A stretch of 64,000 nt of DNA from Pseudorhodobacter sp. PARRP1 (GCA_002256245.1 NKIU01000007.1:103825-167824), one strand, 5' to 3'. Positions 35,455-44,717 are shown, numbered from the stretch's first letter. Translations and numbers: made by a program. Notes: generated by a model from the sequence alone, not told the origin.

Positions 35455-36482
35455 TGCTTGTTGTCGTTTTGGCGCTGGGGCTTTGGCTTTTGGGCTGGGT
35501 GCTGGGCACCCCCAAGCCCTTGCGCTGGGGGGCGATTGGCGTGCTTTGGCTGGCGGCTGTTGGCGTCAATCTGGCCCTTCCCGAAGGCCATCCGCTGCGG
35601 GAGATGACCGGTGGTGATGCGCGGGTCTGGCTTGCGGTTGCCTTGGGTTTTGCCGTGGTGGTGGGCTACCGGGCGATGCTGAGCCGGTTGAAAAGCCGCG
35701 TCGCTGCGGTAAACGTGCCGACGCCCTCGGCGTTTTCCGAGGCCGAGGTGGCGCGCTATGCCCGCCATATCCTGCTGCGTGAGATCGGCGGTCCGGGCCA
35801 GCGCCGTCTGAAAGATGCGCGCGTGCTGGTGGTGGGTGCGGGCGGTTTGGGCGCGCCGGTGTTGCTGTATCTGGCGGCGGCGGGGGTGGGCGAGATTGGC
35901 GTGATTGACGACGACACGGTTGAGACCAGCAATTTGCAGCGTCAGATCATTCATGCCGATCAACGGGTTGGCATGGATAAGGTGGAATCCGCTGAAATCG
36001 CGATGCGGGCGATGAATCCGTATGTGCAGGTCAAACCCTACAAGCGCCGCCTTGATGCCGAGACGGCTGGGTTGATCGCAGAGTATGATCTGGTGCTGGA
36101 TGGTTCAGACAATTTCGACACGCGTTATCTGATCAATCAGCTGTGTGTGGCGGCCGGCAAGCCGCTGATCGCGGCGGCCATCACGCAATGGGAGGGGCAG
36201 CTTTCGGTCTATGATCCTGCGCGTGAAGGCCCGTGTTATGCCTGTGTTTTCCCGGTGCGCCCTGCGCCGGGAACCGTGCCGACCTGTGCCGAGGCCGGCG
36301 TGGCGGCACCCCTGCCCGGGGTGCTGGGCAGCATGATGGCGATGGAAGCCGTCAAGCTGATCACCGGGGCGGGTGCGCCGTTGCGGGGGCGGTTGCTGAT
36401 CTACGATGCGCTTTACGCCGAAACGCGCCTGATCGGCGTGAAGCGACGGGCAGATTGCACCGTTTGTGGGGCGGTGCACTGA
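35454..36482 (+). CDS. membrane-anchored HesA/MoeB/ThiF family adenylyltransferase
   Basis: 342-aa E1-like enzyme. Residues 1-~75 contain two to three hydrophobic segments (LVVVLALGLWLLGWVLG; IGVLWLAAVGVNLAL; WLAVALGFAVVVGY), absent from ordinary MoeB. The catalytic domain follows: VVGAGGLGAPVLLYLAAAGVG (ATP loop), DDDTVETSNLQRQ, catalytic Cys278 in PTCAEAGV, and zinc cysteines CYAC and CTVC. It should adenylate the C-terminal glycine of MoaD/ThiS-type sulfur carriers, here probably at the membrane. Confidence 0.88.
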   Translation: MLVVVLALGLWLLGWVLGTPKPLRWGAIGVLWLAAVGVNLALPEGHPLREMTGGDARVWLAVALGFAVVVGYRAMLSRLKSRVAAVNVPTPSAFSEAEVARYARHILLREIGGPGQRRLKDARVLVVGAGGLGAPVLLYLAAAGVGEIGVIDDDTVETSNLQRQIIHADQRVGMDKVESAEIAMRAMNPYVQVKPYKRRLDAETAGLIAEYDLVLDGSDNFDTRYLINQLCVAAGKPLIAAAITQWEGQLSVYDPAREGPCYACVFPVRPAPGTVPTCAEAGVAAPLPGVLGSMMAMEAVKLITGAGAPLRGRLLIYDALYAETRLIGVKRRADCTVCGAVH

Positions 36483-36720
36483 ACCGTAGCTGTTGGCATT
36501 CATCCTTTGTTCAGTTTTGGCCGCTAGCCTGACCGCCAAGACGTAACCCGAAGGGGCTTTGACACTGACAATACTGCGCTGGAACCCGGTTTATGCCCTG
36601 TTTGTCGTGCTACGCTGCGCGCAGCGCCTGCTGGCACAGGTTATGCGCGCGGGCCCCCTTGCCCCTGTCCCCCAATCCCGGCCATACTCCCGCATCCACT
36701 CTGTGACAGGGAGTTCACAT

Positions 36721-37512
36721 ATGAAATTTGCTGCTGCCCTTGCGGGCCTTGCCCTTACTGCGTCGTTCAGCGTTTCCGCGTCTTTTGCAGGCGATCTGCC
36801 CGATCTGGGCGGCAAGGAAATCACCATCGTCACCGAAAACGCCTATCCGCCGCTGCAGTTTGTGGACAAGTCGGGTGCCGCGATTGGCTGGGAATACGAC
36901 GCGATTGCCGAGATGGCCAAGCGGATGAATTTCAAGGTGAAATACGAAACAAGCTCTTGGGATGCGATGATTCCGGCGGTGTCGGAAGGCCAGTTTGACA
37001 TGGGCATGACCGGCATCACCATCAAGGATGATCGCAAGGAAAAGGTCGATTTCTCAGACCCCTACATGCGCTCGGAAAGCATGATGCTGGTGCGCGGCGA
37101 CGAAGCACGTTTCACCGATGCCGCAAGTTTTGCCGCCAATGCCGATCTGTTGATCGGCGCGCAGGCCGGCACCACCCCCTTTTACACCGCCGTCTATTCG
37201 GTGCTGGATGGCAATGAGGCCAATCCGCGCATCAAGCTGTTTGAAACCTTCGGCGCGAGTGTCGAGGCGTTGAAGGCGGGCGATGTCGATACGGTGCTCA
37301 CCGACATGACAGCGGGCAAGGGCTATGTCGATGCTTCGGGCGGTGCGTTGAAAATGGTTGGGCAGCCGCTGGGCACCGAAGATTTCGGCTTCATTTTCCC
37401 CAAAGGCTCTGATCTCGTGCCCAGCATGAATGCGGGGATCGCGGCGTTGAAAGCGGATGGCACGCTTGAGGCGCTCAACAAGAAGTGGTTCTTGGATTAC
37501 AAGGCTGAATAA
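36721..37512 (+). CDS. polar amino-acid ABC transporter substrate-binding protein
   Basis: 263-aa periplasmic solute-binding protein of family 3. Signal peptide about residues 1-23 (cleavage near SASFA/GD), then the family start ITIVTENAYPPLQFVDKSG, GWEYDAIAEMAKRMNFKVKYETSSWDAMIPAVSEGQFDMGMTGI. GGGAG-like RBS precedes the ATG. A cognate permease follows; no ATPase gene is in the window. Ligand cannot be told from sequence. Confidence 0.93.
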   Translation: MKFAAALAGLALTASFSVSASFAGDLPDLGGKEITIVTENAYPPLQFVDKSGAAIGWEYDAIAEMAKRMNFKVKYETSSWDAMIPAVSEGQFDMGMTGITIKDDRKEKVDFSDPYMRSESMMLVRGDEARFTDAASFAANADLLIGAQAGTTPFYTAVYSVLDGNEANPRIKLFETFGASVEALKAGDVDTVLTDMTAGKGYVDASGGALKMVGQPLGTEDFGFIFPKGSDLVPSMNAGIAALKADGTLEALNKKWFLDYKAE

Positions 37513-37548
37513 GATCGGCGGCCCTGGCGCAAACCGGGGCCTAATCCA

Positions 37549-38340
37549 ATGAAATCACTGAAAGATCAGGATTTTCCATGGTGGCTGGTGGCGCTTGTCG
37601 GCATCGGTCTTGTGCTGTTTTATCAGGTTTGGGCGAGCGAGCTTTACTCCTCTGCGATGCGGTTGCTGGCCAAGGGGATCTGGGTCACGATCTTCGTCAC
37701 CGTGGTGGCCTATGCGATGGCGTGCCTGCTTGGGCTTGCATTGGCGCTGGCGGGGCTTTCGCGGTTTCGCGCCGTGCGGCAACTGGCGCGGTTTTACATC
37801 GAGGTGATGCGCGGCGTGCCGATCATGGTGCTGCTGCTTTATGTGACCTTCGTCGCAACCCCGATGGCCATTGAGGGTTGGAACTGGCTAACCGCGCGTT
37901 TCGGGCTGGAGCCTTTGAAAACACGTGATTTCCCGTATCTGTGGCGGGCGATCATCGCGCTGACGCTGGCCTATTCCGCGTTTCTGGCCGAGGTGTTTCG
38001 CGCCGGATTGCAGGCGGTGGACAAGGGCCAGATCGAGGCCGCGCAGGCGCTTGGCCTTTCCGGTTGGCAGCGCTTTCGCCATGTGGTGTTTCCGCAGGCG
38101 TTTCGGATGGTTTTGCCGCCCTTGGGCAATGATTTTGTGGCGATGGTGAAGGACAGCTCGCTGGTGTCGGTGCTGGGGGTCGCGGACATCACGCAACTGG
38201 GCAAAGTCACGGCGGCGGGGAATTTTCGCTATTTTGAAACCTATAATCTGGTGGCGCTGCTGTATCTGACCATGACGATCAGCCTTTCCTTGGTGCTGCG
38301 CCGGATTGAGGCCCGCTTGAAGGCGCGCGATCAGCGTTAG
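37549..38340 (+). CDS. polar amino-acid ABC transporter permease
   Basis: 263-aa inner-membrane permease of the HisM/GlnP type with about five transmembrane helices. RGVPIMVLLLYVTF and the EAA loop EAAQALGLSGWQRFRHVVFPQAFRMVLPPLGN, which docks the ATPase, are clear. Length is slightly longer than usual because of an insert around residues 100-125. It needs an ATP-binding subunit from elsewhere. Confidence 0.92.
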   Translation: MKSLKDQDFPWWLVALVGIGLVLFYQVWASELYSSAMRLLAKGIWVTIFVTVVAYAMACLLGLALALAGLSRFRAVRQLARFYIEVMRGVPIMVLLLYVTFVATPMAIEGWNWLTARFGLEPLKTRDFPYLWRAIIALTLAYSAFLAEVFRAGLQAVDKGQIEAAQALGLSGWQRFRHVVFPQAFRMVLPPLGNDFVAMVKDSSLVSVLGVADITQLGKVTAAGNFRYFETYNLVALLYLTMTISLSLVLRRIEARLKARDQR

Positions 38341-38413
38341 CGCCGAAAAACCGCGCCGCTTGGGCTGGACGTTGCCACGATGGCTGCCTAGCTTTGCGCA
38401 AAGGAGAATTGCA

Positions 38414-40423
38414 ATGAATGCTTTGCTGCGGGTTTGGGACGGGGAATTCGGGCTGCCGCCCTTCGCGGAAATTCAGGATGCAGATTTCGCGCCGGCGTTT
38501 GACGCGGCACTGGCTGAGGCCCGCGCGAATATCGCCGCGATCACCGCTGATCCGCAGGTGACATTCGCCAACACCATCGACGCGTTGGAACTGGCGGAAG
38601 GCGCGCTCGACCGTGTTGGCGGGGTGTTCTACAACCTTGCGGGCGCCGACAGCACGCCTGCGCGCGAGGCCCTGCAGATGGATCTGGCGCCGAAAATGTC
38701 GGCTTTCGCGTCGGAAGTTACCAACAATACCGCACTTTTTGCCCGCATCGAAGATCTGTGGCAACGTCGCGATGATTTGGCGCTGACGCCCGAGCAGGCG
38801 CGCGTGCTGACGCTGTATCGGCAGATGTTCGTGCGCTCGGGCGCGCTGCTGACCGGGGAAGACGCCGCGCGGCTGACGGCGGTGAAGTCGCGGCTTGCGG
38901 TTTTGGGCACCACTTTCAGCCAGAACCTTCTGGCGGATGAGCGGTCATGGTTCATGGATCTGAGCGAGGCCGATCTGGAAGGCTTGCCCGATTTCGTGGT
39001 GGCCTCGGCCCGTGCGGCGGGGGCTGAGAAGGGTGCCGCCGGGCCGGTGGTGACACTGTCGCGCTCGCTGATTGTGCCGTTTTTGCAGTTTTCTCCGCGC
39101 CGTGCGTTGCGGCAAAAGGCTTATGAGGCCTGGGGTTTGCGCGGCGCGAATGGGGGTGCGACGGACAATCGTGCGGTTGCTGCGGAAATTCTTGCGTTGC
39201 GTGCCGAGCGTGCCGCCCTGCTGGGCTATGCCAGCTTTGCCGATTACAAACTTGAACCCGAGATGGCCAAGACACCGGCGGCTGTGCGCGATCTGTTGAT
39301 GCGGGTTTGGGCCCCTGCCAAGGCCAAGGCGCTTGAAGATGCGGCGATGCTCGAGTCGATGCTGCACGCGGATGGCATCGCAGGCCCGCTCGAGCCGTGG
39401 GATTGGCGCTATTATTCCGAAAAGCGCCGTGTGGCCGAACATGATCTGGATGAGGCCGTGCTGAAACCCTACCTTGGGCTAGAGGCGATGCTGGCCGCGC
39501 AGTTTGACTGTGCCAACCGGTTGTTCGGGCTGGAGTTTCGCGCGATGGACATCCCGCTGTATCACCCCGACGCGCGGGCGTGGGAGGTTACGCGCAACGG
39601 CGCGCATGTTGCTGTTTTCATTGGCGACTATTTCGCGCGCGGATCAAAACGCTCGGGCGCGTGGTGTTCGGCGATGCGGTCGCAGCGCAAACTGGGCGGC
39701 GAGCAGCGCCCCATCGTGGTGAATGTCTGCAACTTCGCCAAGGGCGATCCGGCGCTGTTGTCTTATGACGATGCGCGCACGTTGTTTCATGAGTTTGGCC
39801 ATGCGCTGCATCAGATGTTGTCGAACGTGACCTATGGTTTCATCAGCGGCACATCGGTTGCGCGCGATTTTGTCGAACTGCCCAGCCAGCTTTATGAGCA
39901 TTGGATGGAAGTGCCCGAGGTGTTGGAAAAACACGCGCGGCATTGGCAGACCGGGGCGGCGATGCCTGCCGATCTGATCAAGCGCTTGCTGGATGCCGGG
40001 ACCTATGATCAGGGGTTTTCGACCGTCGAGTTCATCTCGTCGGCGATGGTCGATCTGGCCTTCCACGAGGGCGCCGCCCCCGCCGATCCGATGCAGAAAC
40101 AGGCCGAAGTGCTGGAATCGTTGGGGATGCCGCGCGCGATCCGCATGCGCCACGCCACGCCGCATTTCGCGCATGTGTTTTCGGGCGACGGCTATTCCTC
40201 GGGCTATTACAGCTACATGTGGTCCGAGGTGATGGACGCCGATGCGTTTGCGGCCTTTGAAGAGGCGGGCGATGCGTTTGACCCTGCGACTGCCGCGCGG
40301 CTGGAAAAATTCATCCTGTCGGCGGGCGGGTCGGAAGAACCGGACGTGCTTTACACCAAATTCCGTGGCCGGATGCCGGGGGTCGAACCTTTGCTGAAGG
40401 GGCGGGGTTTGGTTGAGGTTTAG
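38414..40423 (+). CDS. M3 family zinc oligopeptidase (Dcp/PrlC-like)
   Basis: 669-aa cytosolic metallopeptidase. The zinc site is H459-E-F-G-H463 (FHEFGHALHQML) with a downstream third ligand in LPSQLYEHW (Glu). Dcp removes C-terminal dipeptides, PrlC cleaves oligopeptides; the GFISGTSVARDFVELPSQ region resembles peptidyl-dipeptidase Dcp. Start MNALLRVWDG follows AAGGAG. It may degrade peptides or signal peptides; no obvious operon partner. Confidence 0.93.
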   Translation: MNALLRVWDGEFGLPPFAEIQDADFAPAFDAALAEARANIAAITADPQVTFANTIDALELAEGALDRVGGVFYNLAGADSTPAREALQMDLAPKMSAFASEVTNNTALFARIEDLWQRRDDLALTPEQARVLTLYRQMFVRSGALLTGEDAARLTAVKSRLAVLGTTFSQNLLADERSWFMDLSEADLEGLPDFVVASARAAGAEKGAAGPVVTLSRSLIVPFLQFSPRRALRQKAYEAWGLRGANGGATDNRAVAAEILALRAERAALLGYASFADYKLEPEMAKTPAAVRDLLMRVWAPAKAKALEDAAMLESMLHADGIAGPLEPWDWRYYSEKRRVAEHDLDEAVLKPYLGLEAMLAAQFDCANRLFGLEFRAMDIPLYHPDARAWEVTRNGAHVAVFIGDYFARGSKRSGAWCSAMRSQRKLGGEQRPIVVNVCNFAKGDPALLSYDDARTLFHEFGHALHQMLSNVTYGFISGTSVARDFVELPSQLYEHWMEVPEVLEKHARHWQTGAAMPADLIKRLLDAGTYDQGFSTVEFISSAMVDLAFHEGAAPADPMQKQAEVLESLGMPRAIRMRHATPHFAHVFSGDGYSSGYYSYMWSEVMDADAFAAFEEAGDAFDPATAARLEKFILSAGGSEEPDVLYTKFRGRMPGVEPLLKGRGLVEV

Positions 40424-40479
40424 GAACCGATCAGGCGTCGGCGCGTTATCGCCGGAATTTCAAGCAGGATAGCGCGGCG

Positions 40480-41004
40480 ATGTTGGCCAATCTGATGAGC
40501 GACTTTGATCTGACATTCGACGCAAAGGAAACAGCATCGCATCTGATCAAACTGGTGCTGGCTTACCTGCTGGCGCTGCCAATCGGTTGGAACCGCGAGA
40601 AAGAAGAACGCAGCGCCGGGATCAGGACGTTTCCGCTGGTGGCGATGGCGGCTTGCGGCTTTGTGATCATCGCGATCGGCGTTCTGGGGCCGGATGCGCC
40701 TGAACAATCCAAGGTGATGGAGGGGTTGATCACCGGCGTCGGGTTCATTGGCGGTGGTGCGATCCTGAAACAGGGCGTGCAAGCGCGCGGCACAGCGACG
40801 GCGGCCAGTTTGTGGGGCACCGGGGCTTTGGGCACGGCGGTGGGCTATGGTTTGCTTGACGTGGCCGTGATCCTTAGCGTGGTGACATATCTGGCGTTGC
40901 GCATCCTGTCGCCGCTGAAAGATGTGGCGCGAGACGATCACTCAGCGCCGCAGGCTGCTGGGGGCAACGCCGAACTGCCCCCGGAAGGCCCGCGACAGGC
41001 TTGA
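40480..41004 (+). CDS. MgtC/SapB family membrane protein
   Basis: 174-aa protein with four hydrophobic helices: LIKLVLAYLLALPIGWNREK, RTFPLVAMAACGFVIIAIG, GLITGVGFIGGGAILK and ATAASLWGTGALGTAVGYG. These match the N-terminal MgtC domain, including the conserved GWNREK and GxGFIGGG motifs. MgtC proteins inhibit F-type ATPase and help survival at low Mg2+ in pathogens; the non-pathogen role is unclear. The 3' end overlaps the convergent regulator gene by 63 bp. Confidence 0.9.
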   Translation: MLANLMSDFDLTFDAKETASHLIKLVLAYLLALPIGWNREKEERSAGIRTFPLVAMAACGFVIIAIGVLGPDAPEQSKVMEGLITGVGFIGGGAILKQGVQARGTATAASLWGTGALGTAVGYGLLDVAVILSVVTYLALRILSPLKDVARDDHSAPQAAGGNAELPPEGPRQA

Positions 41005-41919
41005 GGCCGAGGAAAACCCGCAGCGCAACGCCACTTCGGCCAGCGGGTGTCGGGTGTCGGTGATCATCCGTCGCGCCGCAGCCAGCCGCAGCCCAAGCGC
41101 ATGTGCCGCCGGGGTCAGCCCCAGATTGGCGGCAAATATCTGCTCTAGCCGGCGCGGCGAAAGCCCGATGGCGGCGGCGATTTCGGCCGTGGTTTCCGGT
41201 GCATCCAGCCGCGCCTCCATCCGCGCGATGGCGCTTGCAACGCGCGGATCAAGCCGCGGGTCGGGGGCCTTGGCCGTCATCTGCGGTTCGGTCCCGTCAC
41301 GGGCGGTGGTGATGAAACTGGCGGCCACTTGCAGCGCCAGCGCAGGCCCGTGGCGGGCGCGGATCAGGTGCAGCATCAGATCGCAAGCGGGGGCAGCACC
41401 GCCTGCGGTGAAGCGGTTGCGGTCAATGACAAATCGGTCGGGGGCCACGTCGATCTGCGGATGGGTGGCGGCGAAATCCTCGTGATCTTCCCAATGCACG
41501 GTGGCCTTGTAGCCGTTCAACAGCCCCGCGCGGGCCAGCACCCATGCCCCCGCATCAATGCCGCCGATGGCAGCAAATCGCGGCGCCGCACGCGCCAGAT
41601 CGCGGATCAGGGCTTGGGTCGCGGAGTGCGACTGCTGAAACCCGGCAATCACGATCAGCGCCGCCGCCCCCTCTGCCGCCGCCAGTGGGCCATCCGACGC
41701 AAGCTCGATGCCGCAGGTCAGCGGCACCGGCCGACCCTCGGGCGAGACCACCCGCCAGCGATAGGCCTCCTGCCCCAGATGGCGGTTGGCCGACCGCAGC
41801 GGGTCCAGCGTTGAAGCCACTTCCAGGATCGAGGATTGCGGCAGCACCATCAGCGCCAGCGTCAGCGGCGCTGCCGAAGCGGTAAAGATGGATGTGTCGA
41901 TTTTTGCGGGTTTCGCCAT
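40942..41919 (-). CDS. GlxA family AraC-type regulator, probable carnitine-catabolism regulator (CdhR-like)
   Basis: 325-aa regulator with an N-terminal DJ-1/PfpI-like ligand domain (LALMVLPQSSILEVASTLDPLRSANR; VIAGFQ) and a C-terminal AraC double HTH (TAEIAAAIGLSPRRLEQIF; PLAEVALRCGFSSASSLSRAFRGQFGVAP). CdhR in pseudomonads has this architecture and activates carnitine dehydrogenase genes. Divergent from the dehydrocarnitine cleavage gene with a 73-bp shared control region, so regulation of that cluster is the natural inference. Confidence 0.87.
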   Translation of the reverse strand: MAKPAKIDTSIFTASAAPLTLALMVLPQSSILEVASTLDPLRSANRHLGQEAYRWRVVSPEGRPVPLTCGIELASDGPLAAAEGAAALIVIAGFQQSHSATQALIRDLARAAPRFAAIGGIDAGAWVLARAGLLNGYKATVHWEDHEDFAATHPQIDVAPDRFVIDRNRFTAGGAAPACDLMLHLIRARHGPALALQVAASFITTARDGTEPQMTAKAPDPRLDPRVASAIARMEARLDAPETTAEIAAAIGLSPRRLEQIFAANLGLTPAAHALGLRLAAARRMITDTRHPLAEVALRCGFSSASSLSRAFRGQFGVAPSSLRR

Positions 41920-41992
41920 GGATATTGCGTAAATCGTCAAGCGCGGCGTTGCAAGGCCGCTATGGTATGGCCAACCGAATTGGAGGATTCCC

Positions 41993-42907
41993 ATGCCCTT
42001 GGCCATGAACCGCGAAGTTTTCATCACCGCAGCCGTCACCGGATCGGGCGGCACGCAGGACCGCAGCCCGCACGTGCCGCGCTCGCCCGAACAAATTGCG
42101 AAATCGGCGATTGATGCGGCGAAGGCGGGGGCTGCCGTGGTGCATTGCCATGTGCGCGATCCTGAAACCGGCAAGCCCAGCCGCGATCTGGCTTTGTATC
42201 GCGAAGTGACCGAGCGTATCCGCGACAGCGGCACCGATGTGGTGCTGAACCTGACGGCGGGCATGGGCGGCGATCTTATGTTCGACGGCACCGAAAAGAT
42301 GAACCAGATGGCGGGCCATTCCGACATGATCGGGGCCACCGCGCGGGTGGCGCATGTGGTGGAATGTCGGCCCGAGATTTGCACGCTCGATTGCGGCACG
42401 ATGAATTTCAATGAGGCCGATTATGTGATGGTCAACACCCCCGGCATGCTGCGGGATATGGCGAAACGCATGACGGCGGCGGGGGTGCGGATTGAGATTG
42501 AGGCGTTTGACACCGGCCATTTGTGGCTGGCCAAGGAACTGGCGCGCGAGGGCGTGATCCCGGCACCGACCTTGGTGCAGTTGTGCATGGGTGTGCCGTG
42601 GGGTGCGCCGGATGATCTGAACACCTTTATGGCGATGGTTAATAACGTGCCCGCCGATTGGCATTGGAGCGCCTTTGCGATTGGCCGCAATCAGATGCCC
42701 TATGTCGCGGCCTCGGTCTTGGCAGGTGGCAACGTGCGGGTTGGGTTGGAGGACAACCTGTGGCTGGATAAGGGCGTTCTGGCCACCAACGCGCAACTGG
42801 TCGAGCGGGCCGTGACGATCATCTCGAACCTCGGCGCGCGGGTGATTACGCCTGCGGAGGTGCGGGCGAAGTTGAAGCTGGAGAAGCGCGGGCCGTTGCC
42901 GAAATGA
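41993..42907 (+). CDS. BKACE family enzyme, probable 3-dehydrocarnitine cleavage (CdhC-like)
   Basis: 304-aa TIM-barrel beta-keto acid cleavage enzyme (3-keto-5-aminohexanoate cleavage family). Zinc-binding H51-C-H53 in VHCHVRDPETGKPSRDL and the C-terminal VRVGLEDNLWL are the family marks. With acetyl-CoA it would convert 3-dehydrocarnitine to betainyl-CoA and acetoacetate. Assignment of substrate comes from the adjacent CdhR-like regulator and the carnitine dehydrogenase-thioesterase fusion. The stop overlaps the next gene's ATG. Confidence 0.9.
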   Translation: MPLAMNREVFITAAVTGSGGTQDRSPHVPRSPEQIAKSAIDAAKAGAAVVHCHVRDPETGKPSRDLALYREVTERIRDSGTDVVLNLTAGMGGDLMFDGTEKMNQMAGHSDMIGATARVAHVVECRPEICTLDCGTMNFNEADYVMVNTPGMLRDMAKRMTAAGVRIEIEAFDTGHLWLAKELAREGVIPAPTLVQLCMGVPWGAPDDLNTFMAMVNNVPADWHWSAFAIGRNQMPYVAASVLAGGNVRVGLEDNLWLDKGVLATNAQLVERAVTIISNLGARVITPAEVRAKLKLEKRGPLPK

Positions 42908-43239
42908 TGCGGGCGTTCGCTATCGCCCTTGCCGTTCTGACGCTTGTTTCCTGCGTGGACGCTTCCCGTGGGGGCAGTAAGATGTCGTTTCCGGAGCGCG
43001 CCGAGTGCCGCAACAAGGGTGGAGAGGTGATTGTAGCTGGGATGTATGCCAACGAAATCTGCGTGTTGCCTCGCGCGGACGCTGGCAAGGTTTGTCACAA
43101 AGGGAGTGACTGTCTTGGCCGCTGTTTGGTTGATGATGATGTGAGCAGCGCGGGCACATGTTCCAAAAATGACAACCCGTTTGGCTGTGTGTCCTACCTA
43201 GATGACGACAGTAAAGTTCAGACCGAATGCCAAGATTGA
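42904..43239 (+). CDS. cysteine-rich secreted lipoprotein
   Basis: 111-aa protein. Signal peptide with lipobox LVSC (Cys17), then eight further cysteines (35, 53, 64, 70, 74, 86, 95, 109), enough for four disulfides. The pattern ...EICVLPRADAGKVCHKGSDCLGRC...TCSKNDNPFGC is one I associate with an uncharacterised secreted Cys-rich family. It overlaps the BKACE stop (ATGA) and ends 11 bp before the carnitine dehydrogenase start, so it is embedded in the catabolic operon. Function unknown. Confidence 0.8.
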   Translation: MMRAFAIALAVLTLVSCVDASRGGSKMSFPERAECRNKGGEVIVAGMYANEICVLPRADAGKVCHKGSDCLGRCLVDDDVSSAGTCSKNDNPFGCVSYLDDDSKVQTECQD

Positions 43240-43250
43240 AAGAGGAAACT

Positions 43251-44717
43251 ATGACGAGAAAAGCAGCAATCATTGGTGGTGGCGTAATCGGCGGCGGTTG
43301 GGCGGCGCGGTTCCTGCTCAACGGCTGGAATGTGTCGGTGTTCGATCCCGACCCGCAGGCCGAGCGCAAAATCAGCGAAGTGATGGCCAATGCGCGGGCG
43401 GCTTTGCCTGCCCTGTCCGATGTGCCGATGCCTGCCGAGGGCGTGCTTTCGTTTGCCTCGACCATCACCGAAGCGGTGGAGGGCGCGCATTACATTCAGG
43501 AATCCGTCTCCGAACGGCTCGATCTGAAGCACCGCGTCTTTGCGCAGATACAACAATCGGCGGAATTGGGCACGCCGATTGGGTCTTCAACTTCGGGCTT
43601 CAAACCGTCCGAGTTGCAGGAAAATGCGGCGAACCCGTCCACGATCTTCGTCGCCCATCCGTTCAACCCGGTTTACCTTTTGCCACTGGCCGAGGTGGTG
43701 CCCTCGCCGAAATCCGATCCGGCGGTGATCGAGAATGCCAAGACAATCCTGCGCGAAATCGGCATGTTCCCGCTGCATGTCCGCAAGGAAATCGACGCCC
43801 ATATCGCCGACCGTTTCCTTGAAGCGGTGTGGCGTGAGGCGCTTTGGCTGGTGAAGGACGGCATCGCCACCACCGAAGAAATCGACGAGGCGATCCGCAT
43901 GGGCTTTGGTCTGCGCTGGGGTCAGATGGGCCTGTTTGAAACCTATCGCGTCGCGGGTGGCGAGGCCGGCATGAAGCATTTCATGGCGCAGTTCGGCCCC
44001 TGCCTCACCTGGCCCTGGACCAAGCTGATGGACGTGCCAGAGTTCAACGACGAACTGGTCGATCTGATCGCAGGCCAGTCCGACGCACAATCCGGCCACC
44101 ACACCATTCGCGAGTTGGAGCGTATCCGCGACAGCAACCTGATCGGCTTCCTGCGCGCGCTGAAAGATCGCAACTGGGGCGCGGGTAAGGTTCTGCGCGA
44201 ACATGACGCGGCCCGCGCGGTCGCCTTCCACGCCGAGGTGGATAGCGCGCCCAAGGCCGAACCATTGGTAATGGAGCATATGCAGGTGCTGCCGGGGTGG
44301 ATCGACTACAACGGCCACATGACCGAAAGCCGCTATTACTTCGCCAACTCGGAAACCGTCGATGCCTTCCTGCGGCTGATCGGCGCGGGGATGGAGTATG
44401 TGGCGGCGGGCAATTCGTTCTACTCGGCCGAAACCCATATCCGCCATCTTGGCGAGGCCAAGCTGGGCGATCGTCTGACCGGCACCATCCAGATCATCAG
44501 CGCCGACGAAAAGCGCTTCCGGTCCTTCGTGCGGATCATGCGGGGCGATGACTGTGTGGCGACAATTGAGCAGCTTTGCCTGCATGTGAACATGGCCTCG
44601 GGCAAATCGGCCGCGGCTTCGGCAGAGGTTTGGGGCAAGCTGAAAGCCATCGCCGATAGTCACGCCGCATTGCCGCTGCCGGAAGGTGCGGGCCGTGCTG
44701 TGGGGCAGAAGAAGTGA
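43251..44717 (+). CDS. L-carnitine dehydrogenase fused to betainyl-CoA thioesterase
   Basis: 488-aa bifunctional protein. Residues 1-~320 are a 3-hydroxyacyl-CoA-dehydrogenase-type NAD enzyme (AIIGGGVIGGGWAARFLLNGW; SSTSGFKPSELQ; VAHPFNPVYLLPLAEVV) that would oxidise L-carnitine to 3-dehydrocarnitine. Residues ~345-488 are a hotdog thioesterase (VLPGWIDYNGHMTESRYY with the catalytic Asp) that would hydrolyse betainyl-CoA to glycine betaine. Such CdhA-CdhB fusions are known from rhizobia. AGAGGAAACT precedes the ATG; the stop overlaps the next gene's GTG. Confidence 0.93.
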   Translation: MTRKAAIIGGGVIGGGWAARFLLNGWNVSVFDPDPQAERKISEVMANARAALPALSDVPMPAEGVLSFASTITEAVEGAHYIQESVSERLDLKHRVFAQIQQSAELGTPIGSSTSGFKPSELQENAANPSTIFVAHPFNPVYLLPLAEVVPSPKSDPAVIENAKTILREIGMFPLHVRKEIDAHIADRFLEAVWREALWLVKDGIATTEEIDEAIRMGFGLRWGQMGLFETYRVAGGEAGMKHFMAQFGPCLTWPWTKLMDVPEFNDELVDLIAGQSDAQSGHHTIRELERIRDSNLIGFLRALKDRNWGAGKVLREHDAARAVAFHAEVDSAPKAEPLVMEHMQVLPGWIDYNGHMTESRYYFANSETVDAFLRLIGAGMEYVAAGNSFYSAETHIRHLGEAKLGDRLTGTIQIISADEKRFRSFVRIMRGDDCVATIEQLCLHVNMASGKSAAASAEVWGKLKAIADSHAALPLPEGAGRAVGQKK

